DNA of 48,370 bases from Martelella mediterranea (lineage in GTDB: Bacteria > Pseudomonadota > Alphaproteobacteria > Rhizobiales > Rhizobiaceae): the NCBI RefSeq assembly GCF_021021415.1, contig NZ_JAINWJ010000023.1, positions 1-48,370 on the forward strand. Reading direction: 5' to 3'. Position 1 is the first letter of the stretch. Every line of letters starts with the position of its first letter. Made by a program: the position numbers and the translations under genes. The notes under the pieces were generated by a model. That model saw only the letters and a program-made list of their open reading frames with translations, was not told the origin of the DNA and ran no database searches. This document shows positions 27,325 through 34,097 of this stretch, one piece after another.

Positions 27325-28119
27325 TCAGTTCCGGTCGGCGACGAAGGCGCCGACGGCGCCTGCGCCATCCAGCGACCCCTGACCGTTCAGCAGATAGGTC
27401 CCCGCCATGCCGGACGCGCCAGAGCCGTAGAACCCGCCCTCGACGCCGGAAGCCCCCTGGTTGATGACGCCGTAATCATTGCCGATCGCGATCGAATTGG
27501 CGTTCGAGTTGAACTCGGCCCCGGAAATGGTGGCATCGAAGGTGATGTCGCCCAGATCGCTTTGCATCGCGCCCGCAAGCTGACCGGCGCCGAAATCGAC
27601 ATTGGCCTGGAAACCGCCCTCGATATAATCGAGATACTGGCCCGGGATCGTCGCTCCGCCCAGATGGCTGCCGGTATAGGTCGCAAAGCCCGTGACCGGC
27701 ATGTCGGATTCAGCGGTCATGTCGTTGCTCGAGCGAAGCGCCATCAGGGTGAGCTCTTCGTCATTGTCATTGACGTCGATCAGGGCCACCACCGGGCCAT
27801 CCTTGACGTTCGGATTGTCGAAATAACCGAGCTGCAGATAGGCCTCGGCGTCGTCGGTCGTATAGCCGCCCGCGCCGTCGTAATAGAAGGTTCTGGTTTC
27901 CCCGGCATAGGGACCCTCGTTGATCTGAACGGTCACGCTGTCATCGTCGTTGACCTGAATACCGGCCTCCGCCGTCCCCGACCCGTCGATCCGGCCCGTG
28001 TCCCAGTTCACGTCCCCGTAATAGCCAAGCGCGTTGGTCGCGATGCCATCATTGCCATTGTTGCCACAGCCAGCCGCAAGCGCGGCCGCGCCCAGCACGA
28101 CACATGTCAGATATTTCAT
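27325..28119 (-). CDS. TbpB/fHbp-like surface lipoprotein, probable Slam substrate
   Basis: A 264-residue lipoprotein. The lipobox LAAGC puts the acylated cysteine at residue 18, followed by an Asn/Asp/Gly-rich linker. The C-terminal half has the pattern of the transferrin-binding-protein-like eight-strand barrel: TGFATYTGSHLGG, GGFQANVDFGAGQLAGAM, FDATISGAEFNSN, GGFYGSGASGMAGTYLLNG and the end GAVGAFVADRN. Such barrels are the known cargo of Slam. It is much smaller than TbpB (about 600 residues), nearer to the single-lobe haemophilin or factor-H-binding types. The ligand is unknown. No TonB-dependent receptor is adjacent. Confidence 0.78.
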   Translation of the reverse strand: MKYLTCVVLGAAALAAGCGNNGNDGIATNALGYYGDVNWDTGRIDGSGTAEAGIQVNDDDSVTVQINEGPYAGETRTFYYDGAGGYTTDDAEAYLQLGYFDNPNVKDGPVVALIDVNDNDEELTLMALRSSNDMTAESDMPVTGFATYTGSHLGGATIPGQYLDYIEGGFQANVDFGAGQLAGAMQSDLGDITFDATISGAEFNSNANSIAIGNDYGVINQGASGVEGGFYGSGASGMAGTYLLNGQGSLDGAGAVGAFVADRN

Positions 28120-28324
28120 TGTCCCTCTCCAGTCACTCGTCAGATTAACAAGTAGTTAACTTTCTCAATCTCCGCTAGCCATGTCAACCAGAGGTGAAAT
28201 AAATTATAGACTGCAACTCAGACAAGACGAATCGAGAAGAGGATCAGCGATTGTTCCGCTCCGGCAACCCATGTAAGAGAGCGGTACGTCATACCGGACA
28301 GGGCCGAGAGGAGACCATAATTCA
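28120..28324. promoter_or_regulatory. Divergent promoter region with TTAAC palindrome
   Basis: This AT-richer 205-base gap drives the lipoprotein gene leftward and the SapC-family gene rightward. A 15-bp dyad TTAAC-AAGTA-GTTAA lies at 28145-28159, 26 bases before the lipoprotein start, where a repressor could act. No Fur-like box is evident. Confidence 0.4.
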
Positions 28325-29077
28325 ATGACCACCCAAACCCAGTTGCCGCTTTTCTACAGGAAGCCGCAGGTACTGCGCTTCGAGGACCACAAGGCGATGG
28401 GGCTTGTCGGCAGCCAGGATTTTTCGTTCACGGCCGAGGCCACGGCAATCCCGCTGTCCGTCAGCGAATTCATGCCCTCGATCCGGCATTATCCGATCGT
28501 GTTCGTCGGCGGGAAAGAGCCCTCGCCGGTCGCGATCGTCGGGCTGAAGCAGGGCCGCAACCTGATGCTCGAGGAAGACGGCGCCTGGGCGGCGCACACC
28601 TACATTCCGGCCTATATCCGCCGCTATCCCTTCATTCTGGTGCAGTCGCCGGACCAGGATACCCGCTATCTCGCCTATGACAGCGAGAGCGGCCGCGTGA
28701 AACCGCTTTCGGATGCGCCGGACGCGGCGCCGATCTTCAACGAGGACGGCACCGCCAGCAAGGCGGTCGAACCGATGCTGCATCTGTGCGAGGCCTATCA
28801 TCAGCACCGCGCGCAGGACACCGCCTTCCTGAAGGCGATTTCCGAGGCGGATATCCTCGTCGCCCGCCATGTCGACATGGATTTCCCGGACAAGTCGCGC
28901 TATCGCCTCGACGGCTTCAGCGTGATCGATATCGAGCGCTACCGCGCGCTGCCGGCAAGAACCCTGAAGCAATGGACGGAAAAGGGCTGGACGGACGCGA
29001 TCGCGCTCCACCTCGCCTCCGCCCAGAACTGGGGCCTCCTGATGGAACGCAATCAGCGCTTCGTCAAAAGCGCCTGA
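28325..29077 (+). CDS. SapC family protein
   Basis: A 250-residue protein of the SapC family (PF07277), named after a gene of the Campylobacter S-layer locus. Typical parts are LPLFYRKPQVLRFEDHK, HYPIVFVGG, AAHTYIPAYIRRYPF, and NEDG in the middle with FLKAISEADILV and DGFSVIDIERY near the end. There is no signal peptide, so it is cytoplasmic. The biochemical function of the family is unsettled. It is divergent from the lipoprotein gene, so a link to surface-protein export is possible but unproven. GGAGACC lies somewhat far (about 12 bases) from the ATG. Confidence 0.87.
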   Translation: MTTQTQLPLFYRKPQVLRFEDHKAMGLVGSQDFSFTAEATAIPLSVSEFMPSIRHYPIVFVGGKEPSPVAIVGLKQGRNLMLEEDGAWAAHTYIPAYIRRYPFILVQSPDQDTRYLAYDSESGRVKPLSDAPDAAPIFNEDGTASKAVEPMLHLCEAYHQHRAQDTAFLKAISEADILVARHVDMDFPDKSRYRLDGFSVIDIERYRALPARTLKQWTEKGWTDAIALHLASAQNWGLLMERNQRFVKSA

Positions 29078-29100
29078 TCTGCCCCGACTGAAAATGGAGC

Positions 29101-29120
29101 GTGCCCGGAAAACCGGGCGC
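29101..29120. terminator. Short hairpin between convergent SapC and SDR genes
   Basis: GCCCGG-AAAA-CCGGGC (29103-29118), extended by one wobble pair and one GC pair, lies 24 bases after the SapC stop. There is no T-run. It is a possible bidirectional transcript end. Confidence 0.4.
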
Positions 29121-29134
29121 GCGGAATCCGCCGG

Positions 29135-29899
29135 TCAGGGCATATATTGCCCGCCATTGATGTCGATGATCTGTCCGGTGATAAAGCCGGACATGGTCGG
29201 CGAGGCCAGGAACACGAAGCTCCAGGCGCAATCCTCCGCCGTGCCGAGGCGTCCGAGCGGGATCGCGTTCAGCGCCGCGTTCATGGCCGCGTGCGGCGTC
29301 TCGTCGTGAAACGGCGTCTCGATGACGCCGGGCGCAAGCGCATTGACGCGGATGCCGTCGCCGGCCAGCTCCTTGGCAAGGCTGCGCGTCAGCGAATGGA
29401 CGGCCGCCTTGGCCGCGGCATAGACGCCCGATCCCTTGTTGCCGCCGTGACGCGCGGCAATGGAGCCGAGATTGATGATCGAGGCCCGGTCGCTTTCCCT
29501 GAGCAGGGGTGCTGCGTGGCGCACCATTCTGAGGATCGAGCGGGTATTGAGGTCGAAGACTTGCTCATAGACCGCCTCGTCGAAATCGGAGACCGCGACC
29601 CGGCCAATCGCGCCGGCATTGTTGACCAGGCAATCGAGCCCGCCCATCAGTTCGGCCGCTTCCCTGACGATCCGCTCGGTATCCGGCGCCCGCGAAACAT
29701 CACCGCCGACCACATGCGCCGTGCCGCCCGCCGCCCTCAGCTCCGCCGCCAGCGCCTCGGCCGCTTCCTTGCCGCTGTAATAATGCAGGCACACCTCGGC
29801 CCCGGAACGAGAAAACGCGGACGCGGCCGCAGCGCCGATGCCGGAGCTTGCGCCGGTCACCAGAACCTTCATTCCAACGAGATCGTCGACAGGTATCAT
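29135..29899 (-). CDS. SDR family oxidoreductase
   Basis: A 254-residue classical short-chain dehydrogenase/reductase. The cofactor motif is TGASSGIG (15-22), NNAG is at 93-96, and the catalytic Ser146, Tyr160 and Lys164 are in SIAAR and YAAAK. The C-terminus GQIIDINGGQYMP is typical. The histidine after the first strand (CLHYYSGKEA) suggests NADP preference, as an inference. The substrate is unknown; the sequence is near the 3-oxoacyl-ACP reductase/glucose dehydrogenase-like cluster. AAAGGGCGATCTC precedes the ATG. Confidence 0.9.
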   Translation of the reverse strand: MIPVDDLVGMKVLVTGASSGIGAAAASAFSRSGAEVCLHYYSGKEAAEALAAELRAAGGTAHVVGGDVSRAPDTERIVREAAELMGGLDCLVNNAGAIGRVAVSDFDEAVYEQVFDLNTRSILRMVRHAAPLLRESDRASIINLGSIAARHGGNKGSGVYAAAKAAVHSLTRSLAKELAGDGIRVNALAPGVIETPFHDETPHAAMNAALNAIPLGRLGTAEDCAWSFVFLASPTMSGFITGQIIDINGGQYMP

Positions 29900-29993
29900 G
29901 AGATCGCCCTTTCAATCGAGAGTGCGGGTTTTATAGACCGGAAGCCGCCGGCGATGCCACTGATGATTTCTGTAAATGCTGCCGCTGAAATGC

Positions 29994-30020
29994 AAAAACC
30001 CGGCCGGAGCCGGGTCTTTT
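29994..30020 (-). terminator. Rho-independent terminator of the IalB-like gene
   Basis: GCCGGG and CCCGGC arms (30009-30014 and 29999-30004) enclose four bases. On the minus strand the stem is followed by TTTTT (29998-29994), 20 bases after the gene's stop. The plus strand also carries TCTTTT, so it may work both ways. Confidence 0.85.
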
Positions 30021-30039
30021 GGGGTCGGTCAACGCGTGA

Positions 30040-30543
30040 TCAGTTGCAGGTGCTGATCTTGTTCAGCGCCGCGGTGATGCCGATCAGGGAGTAGGTGTGG
30101 GACGTCTTGGTGCCGCGAGCGGAGGTGGCGTCCACCTCCATGGTGCGGCCGGCCTTCATGGCGGCCACCAGCGTCGGCTCCTGCGCGGCGTTTTCAAGCC
30201 AGCCGCCCTTGCCCTTGTGATACATCGGGAAGCTCTTGCCATCGACCACGACGTCGATGGTCGAACCCTCCTTGAGGGTGAAGCCCATCATCGCCTGCGG
30301 CTCAAGCGAAACGTTCTGGCCCGGATATTTGGTCACCACGAAGAAGTTGTCACCGTGATCGACATTGGACGGTTCCTTTTTGGCCGGCACCGAGAGGGCG
30401 TAGCACACCTTGCCGGCATCCGACTGGTAGGAATAGGCGACCCATGCGTCGAATTTCTGGATGGGCGTCGGCGTCTGCGCGGAAGCGATCGAGGCGCCGG
30501 TGAATAGAAGTACCAGTACGAGGACGATTCTTTTTGCAAACAT
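30040..30543 (-). CDS. Invasion-associated locus B (IalB) family protein
   Basis: A 167-residue exported protein. The signal peptide MFAKRIVLVLVLLFTGASIASA precedes Q. The mature part shows the IalB pattern: FDAWVAYSYQSDAGKVCYALS, FFVVTKYPGQNVSLEPQAMMGFTLKEGS, and the end SLIGITAALNKISTC. The two cysteines (KVCYA and STCN) probably form a disulfide. The family is named from Bartonella, where it aids red-cell invasion, but it is common in free-living rhizobia, where its role is unclear. The start at 30543 is chosen by signal peptide and AGGATC. A good terminator follows. Confidence 0.88.
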   Translation of the reverse strand: MFAKRIVLVLVLLFTGASIASAQTPTPIQKFDAWVAYSYQSDAGKVCYALSVPAKKEPSNVDHGDNFFVVTKYPGQNVSLEPQAMMGFTLKEGSTIDVVVDGKSFPMYHKGKGGWLENAAQEPTLVAAMKAGRTMEVDATSARGTKTSHTYSLIGITAALNKISTCN

Positions 30544-30766
30544 GTGATCCTGCCGATTTTCTCTGCTTTGGGCCGGTCGCGGCACCATAAAGATGCGCGC
30601 CCCGCGACTTTGAGACTTGTCCAAATACATACGCAAGCGAGGTTACCAAAATCTCAACACCGGAGCGTTTCCGGCCTTGCCCCGCTTATGTGCGTCCTGA
30701 CGATTATGCCACGACAAATGCCGCCAATCACGGCAAGATTGCGGCAGAGGGGGAATCGCATTCCAA

Positions 30767-31144
30767 TCAGTGCTTGCGCAGCACCGTCAGAGCCGAATCC
30801 GCGCGTTCGTAATGCGCGTCCTCGATGTTCCTGCGGATCATGGTCAGCGCCGTGGTCAGCACCGCCAGATCGTCGGTAAAGCCGACGAACAGGAAGATAT
30901 CCGGAATGAGATCGGCGGGCATGATGAAATAGGCAAGTGCCGCGTAAAGCACCACCCGCACGCCGAGCGGGGTGTTGCGATCGGTGGCGCAATAATAGGC
31001 GGCAACGGCATCGCGGGCGAAGGGAATGCGGGCCGCCGTGCGGGTCAGCTTGCGCCAGAAGCCCTCGCGCACGATCCGCTCGTTTTCGGCCTGCGTTTCC
31101 TCGTCGCCCGGCTCAAGAATGTCGCCATATTTGATATCGCTCAT
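30767..31144 (-). CDS. YkvA family protein (DUF1232)
   Basis: A 125-residue small membrane-associated protein. The DUF1232 core is clear: DRNTPLGVRVVLYAALAYFIMPADLIPDIF, then FTDDLAVLTTAL. One or two hydrophobic segments lie near residues 62-100. The function is unknown. The acidic N-terminus (LEPGDEETQAENE) precedes it. CGGAGTTTGTC lies before the ATG. Confidence 0.88.
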   Translation of the reverse strand: MSDIKYGDILEPGDEETQAENERIVREGFWRKLTRTAARIPFARDAVAAYYCATDRNTPLGVRVVLYAALAYFIMPADLIPDIFLFVGFTDDLAVLTTALTMIRRNIEDAHYERADSALTVLRKH

Positions 31145-31183
31145 GACAAACTCCGTTTTACCGGCGATATAGGGCGTGTACGG

Positions 31184-31489
31184 TCAAATACCATAGCGCC
31201 GGGCCGCCGCATCCATGATCTTCGACATTTCAATGTCGCGGGCGGAAACGCCGCCGGAGGAATGGGTGGTCAGCGACACGCCGACCCTGTTATAGACATT
31301 GTTCCAGGAGGGATGATGATCGAGCCGCTCGGCGGCAAGGGCGCATTCGCTCATGAAGGCGAAGGCCTCGCGAAAGTCAGCGAACTTGAAATCGCGGGTG
31401 ATCGCGGTTTCGTCTTCGGCAAGCGCCCAGCCCTCGCGGGCGCTGAGGGCATGATTCAGCTCTTCCGGTTCCAGTCGGGTGTCATCCAT
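31184..31489 (-). CDS. phhB: Pterin-4a-carbinolamine dehydratase
   Basis: A 101-residue enzyme that dehydrates 4a-hydroxytetrahydrobiopterin so that the pterin cofactor can be recycled. The active-site motif ERLDHHPSWNNVYNRVGV, with the following TTHSSGGV, is intact. The start at 31489 (MDDTRLEPEEL) follows TGGAGGATGCC and matches the family length of about 100. No phenylalanine hydroxylase gene lies nearby; in such organisms the protein may act in other pterin or molybdopterin roles. It is divergent from the tyrosine phosphatase with 46 bases between starts. Confidence 0.93.
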   Translation of the reverse strand: MDDTRLEPEELNHALSAREGWALAEDETAITRDFKFADFREAFAFMSECALAAERLDHHPSWNNVYNRVGVSLTTHSSGGVSARDIEMSKIMDAAARRYGI

Positions 31490-31535
31490 GGCATCCTCCA
31501 TCACCATAATACCTACATGAAATTGCGCAAACATC

Positions 31536-32006
31536 ATGGCACAACCGCATAAACACGCCGTCCTGTTCGTCTGCAGCGGCAATATCTGCCGCTCTCCGCT
31601 GGCCGAGGGCCTGTTTGCCCACCTCGCCGAGAATGCCGGACGGGACGACGAGTTCCGGCTGGATTCCGCCGGTATCGGCAACTGGCACCAGGGCGAACTG
31701 CCCGATCCGCGCTCACGGGCAACCGCGATCCGCCATGGCTTCGATATCGCAAATCAGCGCGCCCGCCAGATCACGCGACAGGATTTCAACCGGTTCTCGC
31801 TGATCCTCGGCATGGATTTCAACAATGTCACGGCGCTCAAACGCCTCGCCGATCCCGATCCGGAAGCGACCGTGGCGCTCTTCAGCGAATACACGCTCGG
31901 TCGCCGCGAGGAGATCCCCGACCCTTATTATGACGCGGAAGACGGTTTCGAGACCGTCTACCACATGCTGTTGGCGGGTTGCCAGTCGCTGCTGTCGAAG
32001 CTGTAG
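31536..32006 (+). CDS. Low-molecular-weight protein tyrosine phosphatase
   Basis: A 156-residue cytoplasmic phosphatase. The P-loop VCSGNICRSP has the nucleophile Cys13 and Arg19, and the general acid Asp129 is in IPDPYY. All catalytic residues are present. Such enzymes act on tyrosine kinases of polysaccharide export or on arginine phosphates, but no such kinase lies here. The last 49 bases overlap, on the opposite strand, the end of thpR. Confidence 0.92.
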   Translation: MAQPHKHAVLFVCSGNICRSPLAEGLFAHLAENAGRDDEFRLDSAGIGNWHQGELPDPRSRATAIRHGFDIANQRARQITRQDFNRFSLILGMDFNNVTALKRLADPDPEATVALFSEYTLGRREEIPDPYYDAEDGFETVYHMLLAGCQSLLSKL

Positions 32007-32551
32007 GCGTCCTGCGGATCGTAAAGATCGAACGCCTCCTCGACCTTGTAGGGCCCGCCGCCGACGGAATCGCGCGACGACATCAGCACGAAGCGCCCGA
32101 CCGTGAACGGCAGCGTCTGGAAATTGCCGCGCGCGGCCAGGTAATCGACGACATCGGACACCTTGGCGCCGCGCAGCCGCGCCAGCGTGACATGCGGCAT
32201 GAACTTGCGCGGATCGGCCTTCAGCCCGAGCCTCTGACAGATGCGGTCGATATCGGCCTGCAGCGCGACAAGCTCTGGCGAGGGCGACACCCCGGCCCAG
32301 ATCGAATGCGGTTTCTTGGAGCCGAAATGGCCGGTTCCGGCGAGACTGAGCCGAAAGGAGGGCCGTTCGATCCGGTCAAGCCAGTGAACGACCTCGTCGG
32401 CGGTGCGGAAGTCGACATCGCCGATGAACCGCAAGGTGATGTGGTAGTTCTCCACATCGATCCAGCGGGCCCCGGGCAGGCCGCCGCGCAACAGCGAAAG
32501 ACTTAACGCCTGTTCGCGCGGGATTTCGAGGGCGGTGAAAATTCTCGGCAT
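31958..32551 (-). CDS. thpR: RNA 2',3'-cyclic phosphodiesterase
   Basis: A 197-residue 2H phosphoesterase (ThpR/LigT). The two HxTx motifs are YHITLRF (His37, Thr39) and PHVTLAR (His120, Thr122). It hydrolyses 2',3'-cyclic phosphate ends of RNA to 2'-phosphomonoesters. GGGGAGCTCGCC precedes the ATG. Its 3' end overlaps the convergent phosphatase gene by 49 bases. It is about 20 residues longer than E. coli ThpR, all at the C-terminus, which is the overlapping part. Confidence 0.93.
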   Translation of the reverse strand: MPRIFTALEIPREQALSLSLLRGGLPGARWIDVENYHITLRFIGDVDFRTADEVVHWLDRIERPSFRLSLAGTGHFGSKKPHSIWAGVSPSPELVALQADIDRICQRLGLKADPRKFMPHVTLARLRGAKVSDVVDYLAARGNFQTLPFTVGRFVLMSSRDSVGGGPYKVEEAFDLYDPQDAYSFDSSDWQPANSMW

Positions 32552-32616
32552 GGCGAGCTCCCCGAATCTGCTAGTCGTAACCTCAGCGAATCATTTAACC
32601 CGCCATGAGGCAAGCG

Positions 32617-33270
32617 TTAATTTGATTGTCCCCCGCTCTGTGGCCTGATCGACCGGATGAAGGCTTCGACGCTCGGCAGCGTGTTTTCGACCATCACCTC
32701 GACGCCCTCGGCATTCGGATGCATGCCGTCGGCAAGCTGATATTCGGCATGGGTGGCGACGCCATCGAGGAAGAACGGATAGAGGTCGAGCCCGTATTCA
32801 CTGGCGAGTTCGGGATAGATCGCATTGAAGTCGGCGGCATAATCGGCGCCCATGTTCGGCGGCGCCATCATGCCCATCAGCATCACCGGAATTTCGCGGT
32901 CCCGCAGCCGCTCGATGATCGTCGAAAGGTTTTCCGCCGCCTGATCCGGCGAAAGGCCGCGCAGCGCGTCATTGGCGCCAAGCTCCAGGATCACGGCATT
33001 GGCGCTGTCGGGCACCGACCAGTCGAGCCGGGCCAGCCCGCCGCTGGTGGTATCGCCAGAAACGCCGGCGTTGGAGATCGCGACATCGTAGCCGGCTTCG
33101 CGGAGCGCGGCTTCGAGCTTTGAGGGGTAATCCTCGCCGGGCGCGAGTTCGTAGCCGGCCACCAGACTGTCGCCGAGCACGACGATTTCGAGCGGCGTTT
33201 CGGCGCTTGCCGAGGCGCCGGAGAGCGCAAGAGCGGCAAAAACAATCGGCGCTGTCGCTTTTAATCGCAT
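32617..33270 (-). CDS. tesA: Arylesterase / TesA-like SGNH hydrolase
   Basis: A 217-residue secreted esterase. The signal peptide ends at ASASAE (about residue 23). SGNH blocks are complete: GDSL (33-36, nucleophile Ser35), SNAGVSGDT, LGAND (Asn100) and DGMHPN (Asp181, His184). It acts on short acyl esters or thioesters in the periplasm. It is divergent from the YbbA-like ATPase gene, the same arrangement as tesA-ybbA-ybbP in E. coli. AGGAGTTCGACC precedes the ATG. Confidence 0.92.
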   Translation of the reverse strand: MRLKATAPIVFAALALSGASASAETPLEIVVLGDSLVAGYELAPGEDYPSKLEAALREAGYDVAISNAGVSGDTTSGGLARLDWSVPDSANAVILELGANDALRGLSPDQAAENLSTIIERLRDREIPVMLMGMMAPPNMGADYAADFNAIYPELASEYGLDLYPFFLDGVATHAEYQLADGMHPNAEGVEVMVENTLPSVEAFIRSIRPQSGGQSN

Positions 33271-33374
33271 GGTCGAACTCCTAAATCCAGTTTTCTACCC
33301 GGTCCATCGGGACCGATGCTGCGTATTCCTTTATGTGTTGAGCCAAGCGTCGAATTTCAAAGCGGGAAGCGAAT

Positions 33375-34097
33375 TTGTCCGAAAATCTGATTGCACTTGA
33401 AGACGCCCACCTGACCCTAGGCAGGGGCACCGCCGCCGTTCATGTGCTGAAGGGCATGTCGCTTGCAATCGGCAGCGGCGAGTCCGTCGGCATTCTCGGG
33501 CCCTCCGGCTCCGGCAAGTCGACGCTGCTGATGGTGATCGCCGGCCTCGAGCGGCTCGACAGCGGCGAGATCACCATTCTCGGCACGCCGCTTACCGGCC
33601 TCTCGGAAGATGCGCTCGCCGCCTTCAGGGGCGAGAATATCGGCATCGTGTTCCAGTCCTTCCACCTGATCGCCAACATGACCGCGCTCGAAAACGCCGC
33701 GATCCCGCTGGAGCTTGCCGGCAAGCGCGACGCCTTCGAGCGCGCCCGCGCCGCCCTTGAGAGCGTCGGCCTCGGCCATCGTCTCAGCCATTATCCGGGC
33801 CAGCTTTCCGGCGGCGAGCAGCAGCGGGTGGCGATTGCCCGCGCGCTTGCCCCCGAACCGGCGGTGCTGATCGCCGACGAGCCGACCGGCAATCTCGACG
33901 GCGACACCGGCGCGCAGATCGCCGACCTTCTGTTTGCCCGCCAGCGCGAGATGGGAACCACGCTGGTGCTTGTCACCCATGACGCCACGCTTGCCGCGCG
34001 CTGCGACCGGCAGGTTCATGTCCGCTCCGGCGAGATCGTCGCGCCCGCCGAAACCGTAGCGCCCGGAACTGCCGCGCCCGGAACTGCAGCGCAATGA
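33375..34097 (+). CDS. ybbA: ABC transporter ATP-binding protein, YbbA/LolD-like
   Basis: A 240-residue ATPase. Walker A is GPSGSGKST, the signature LSGGEQQRVAIARAL, and Walker B VLIADEPTGNLD. This is the MacB/LolD class, which works with FtsX-type permeases in mechanotransmission rather than transport across the inner membrane. The start is a TTG at 33375 with GGGAAG upstream; no ATG lies near. The C-terminal tail contains a 15-bp direct repeat (34059-34073 and 34074-34088) giving APGTAAPGTA. The stop overlaps the permease start (ATGA). Confidence 0.92.
   Translation: MSENLIALEDAHLTLGRGTAAVHVLKGMSLAIGSGESVGILGPSGSGKSTLLMVIAGLERLDSGEITILGTPLTGLSEDALAAFRGENIGIVFQSFHLIANMTALENAAIPLELAGKRDAFERARAALESVGLGHRLSHYPGQLSGGEQQRVAIARALAPEPAVLIADEPTGNLDGDTGAQIADLLFARQREMGTTLVLVTHDATLAARCDRQVHVRSGEIVAPAETVAPGTAAPGTAAQ

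Noticed and set aside
27135-27368. Longer N-terminus for the Slam-like protein
   Set aside because: It would overlap the lipoprotein gene, crosses a hairpin, and would bury the signal peptide behind a Pro/Ser/Arg-rich stretch.
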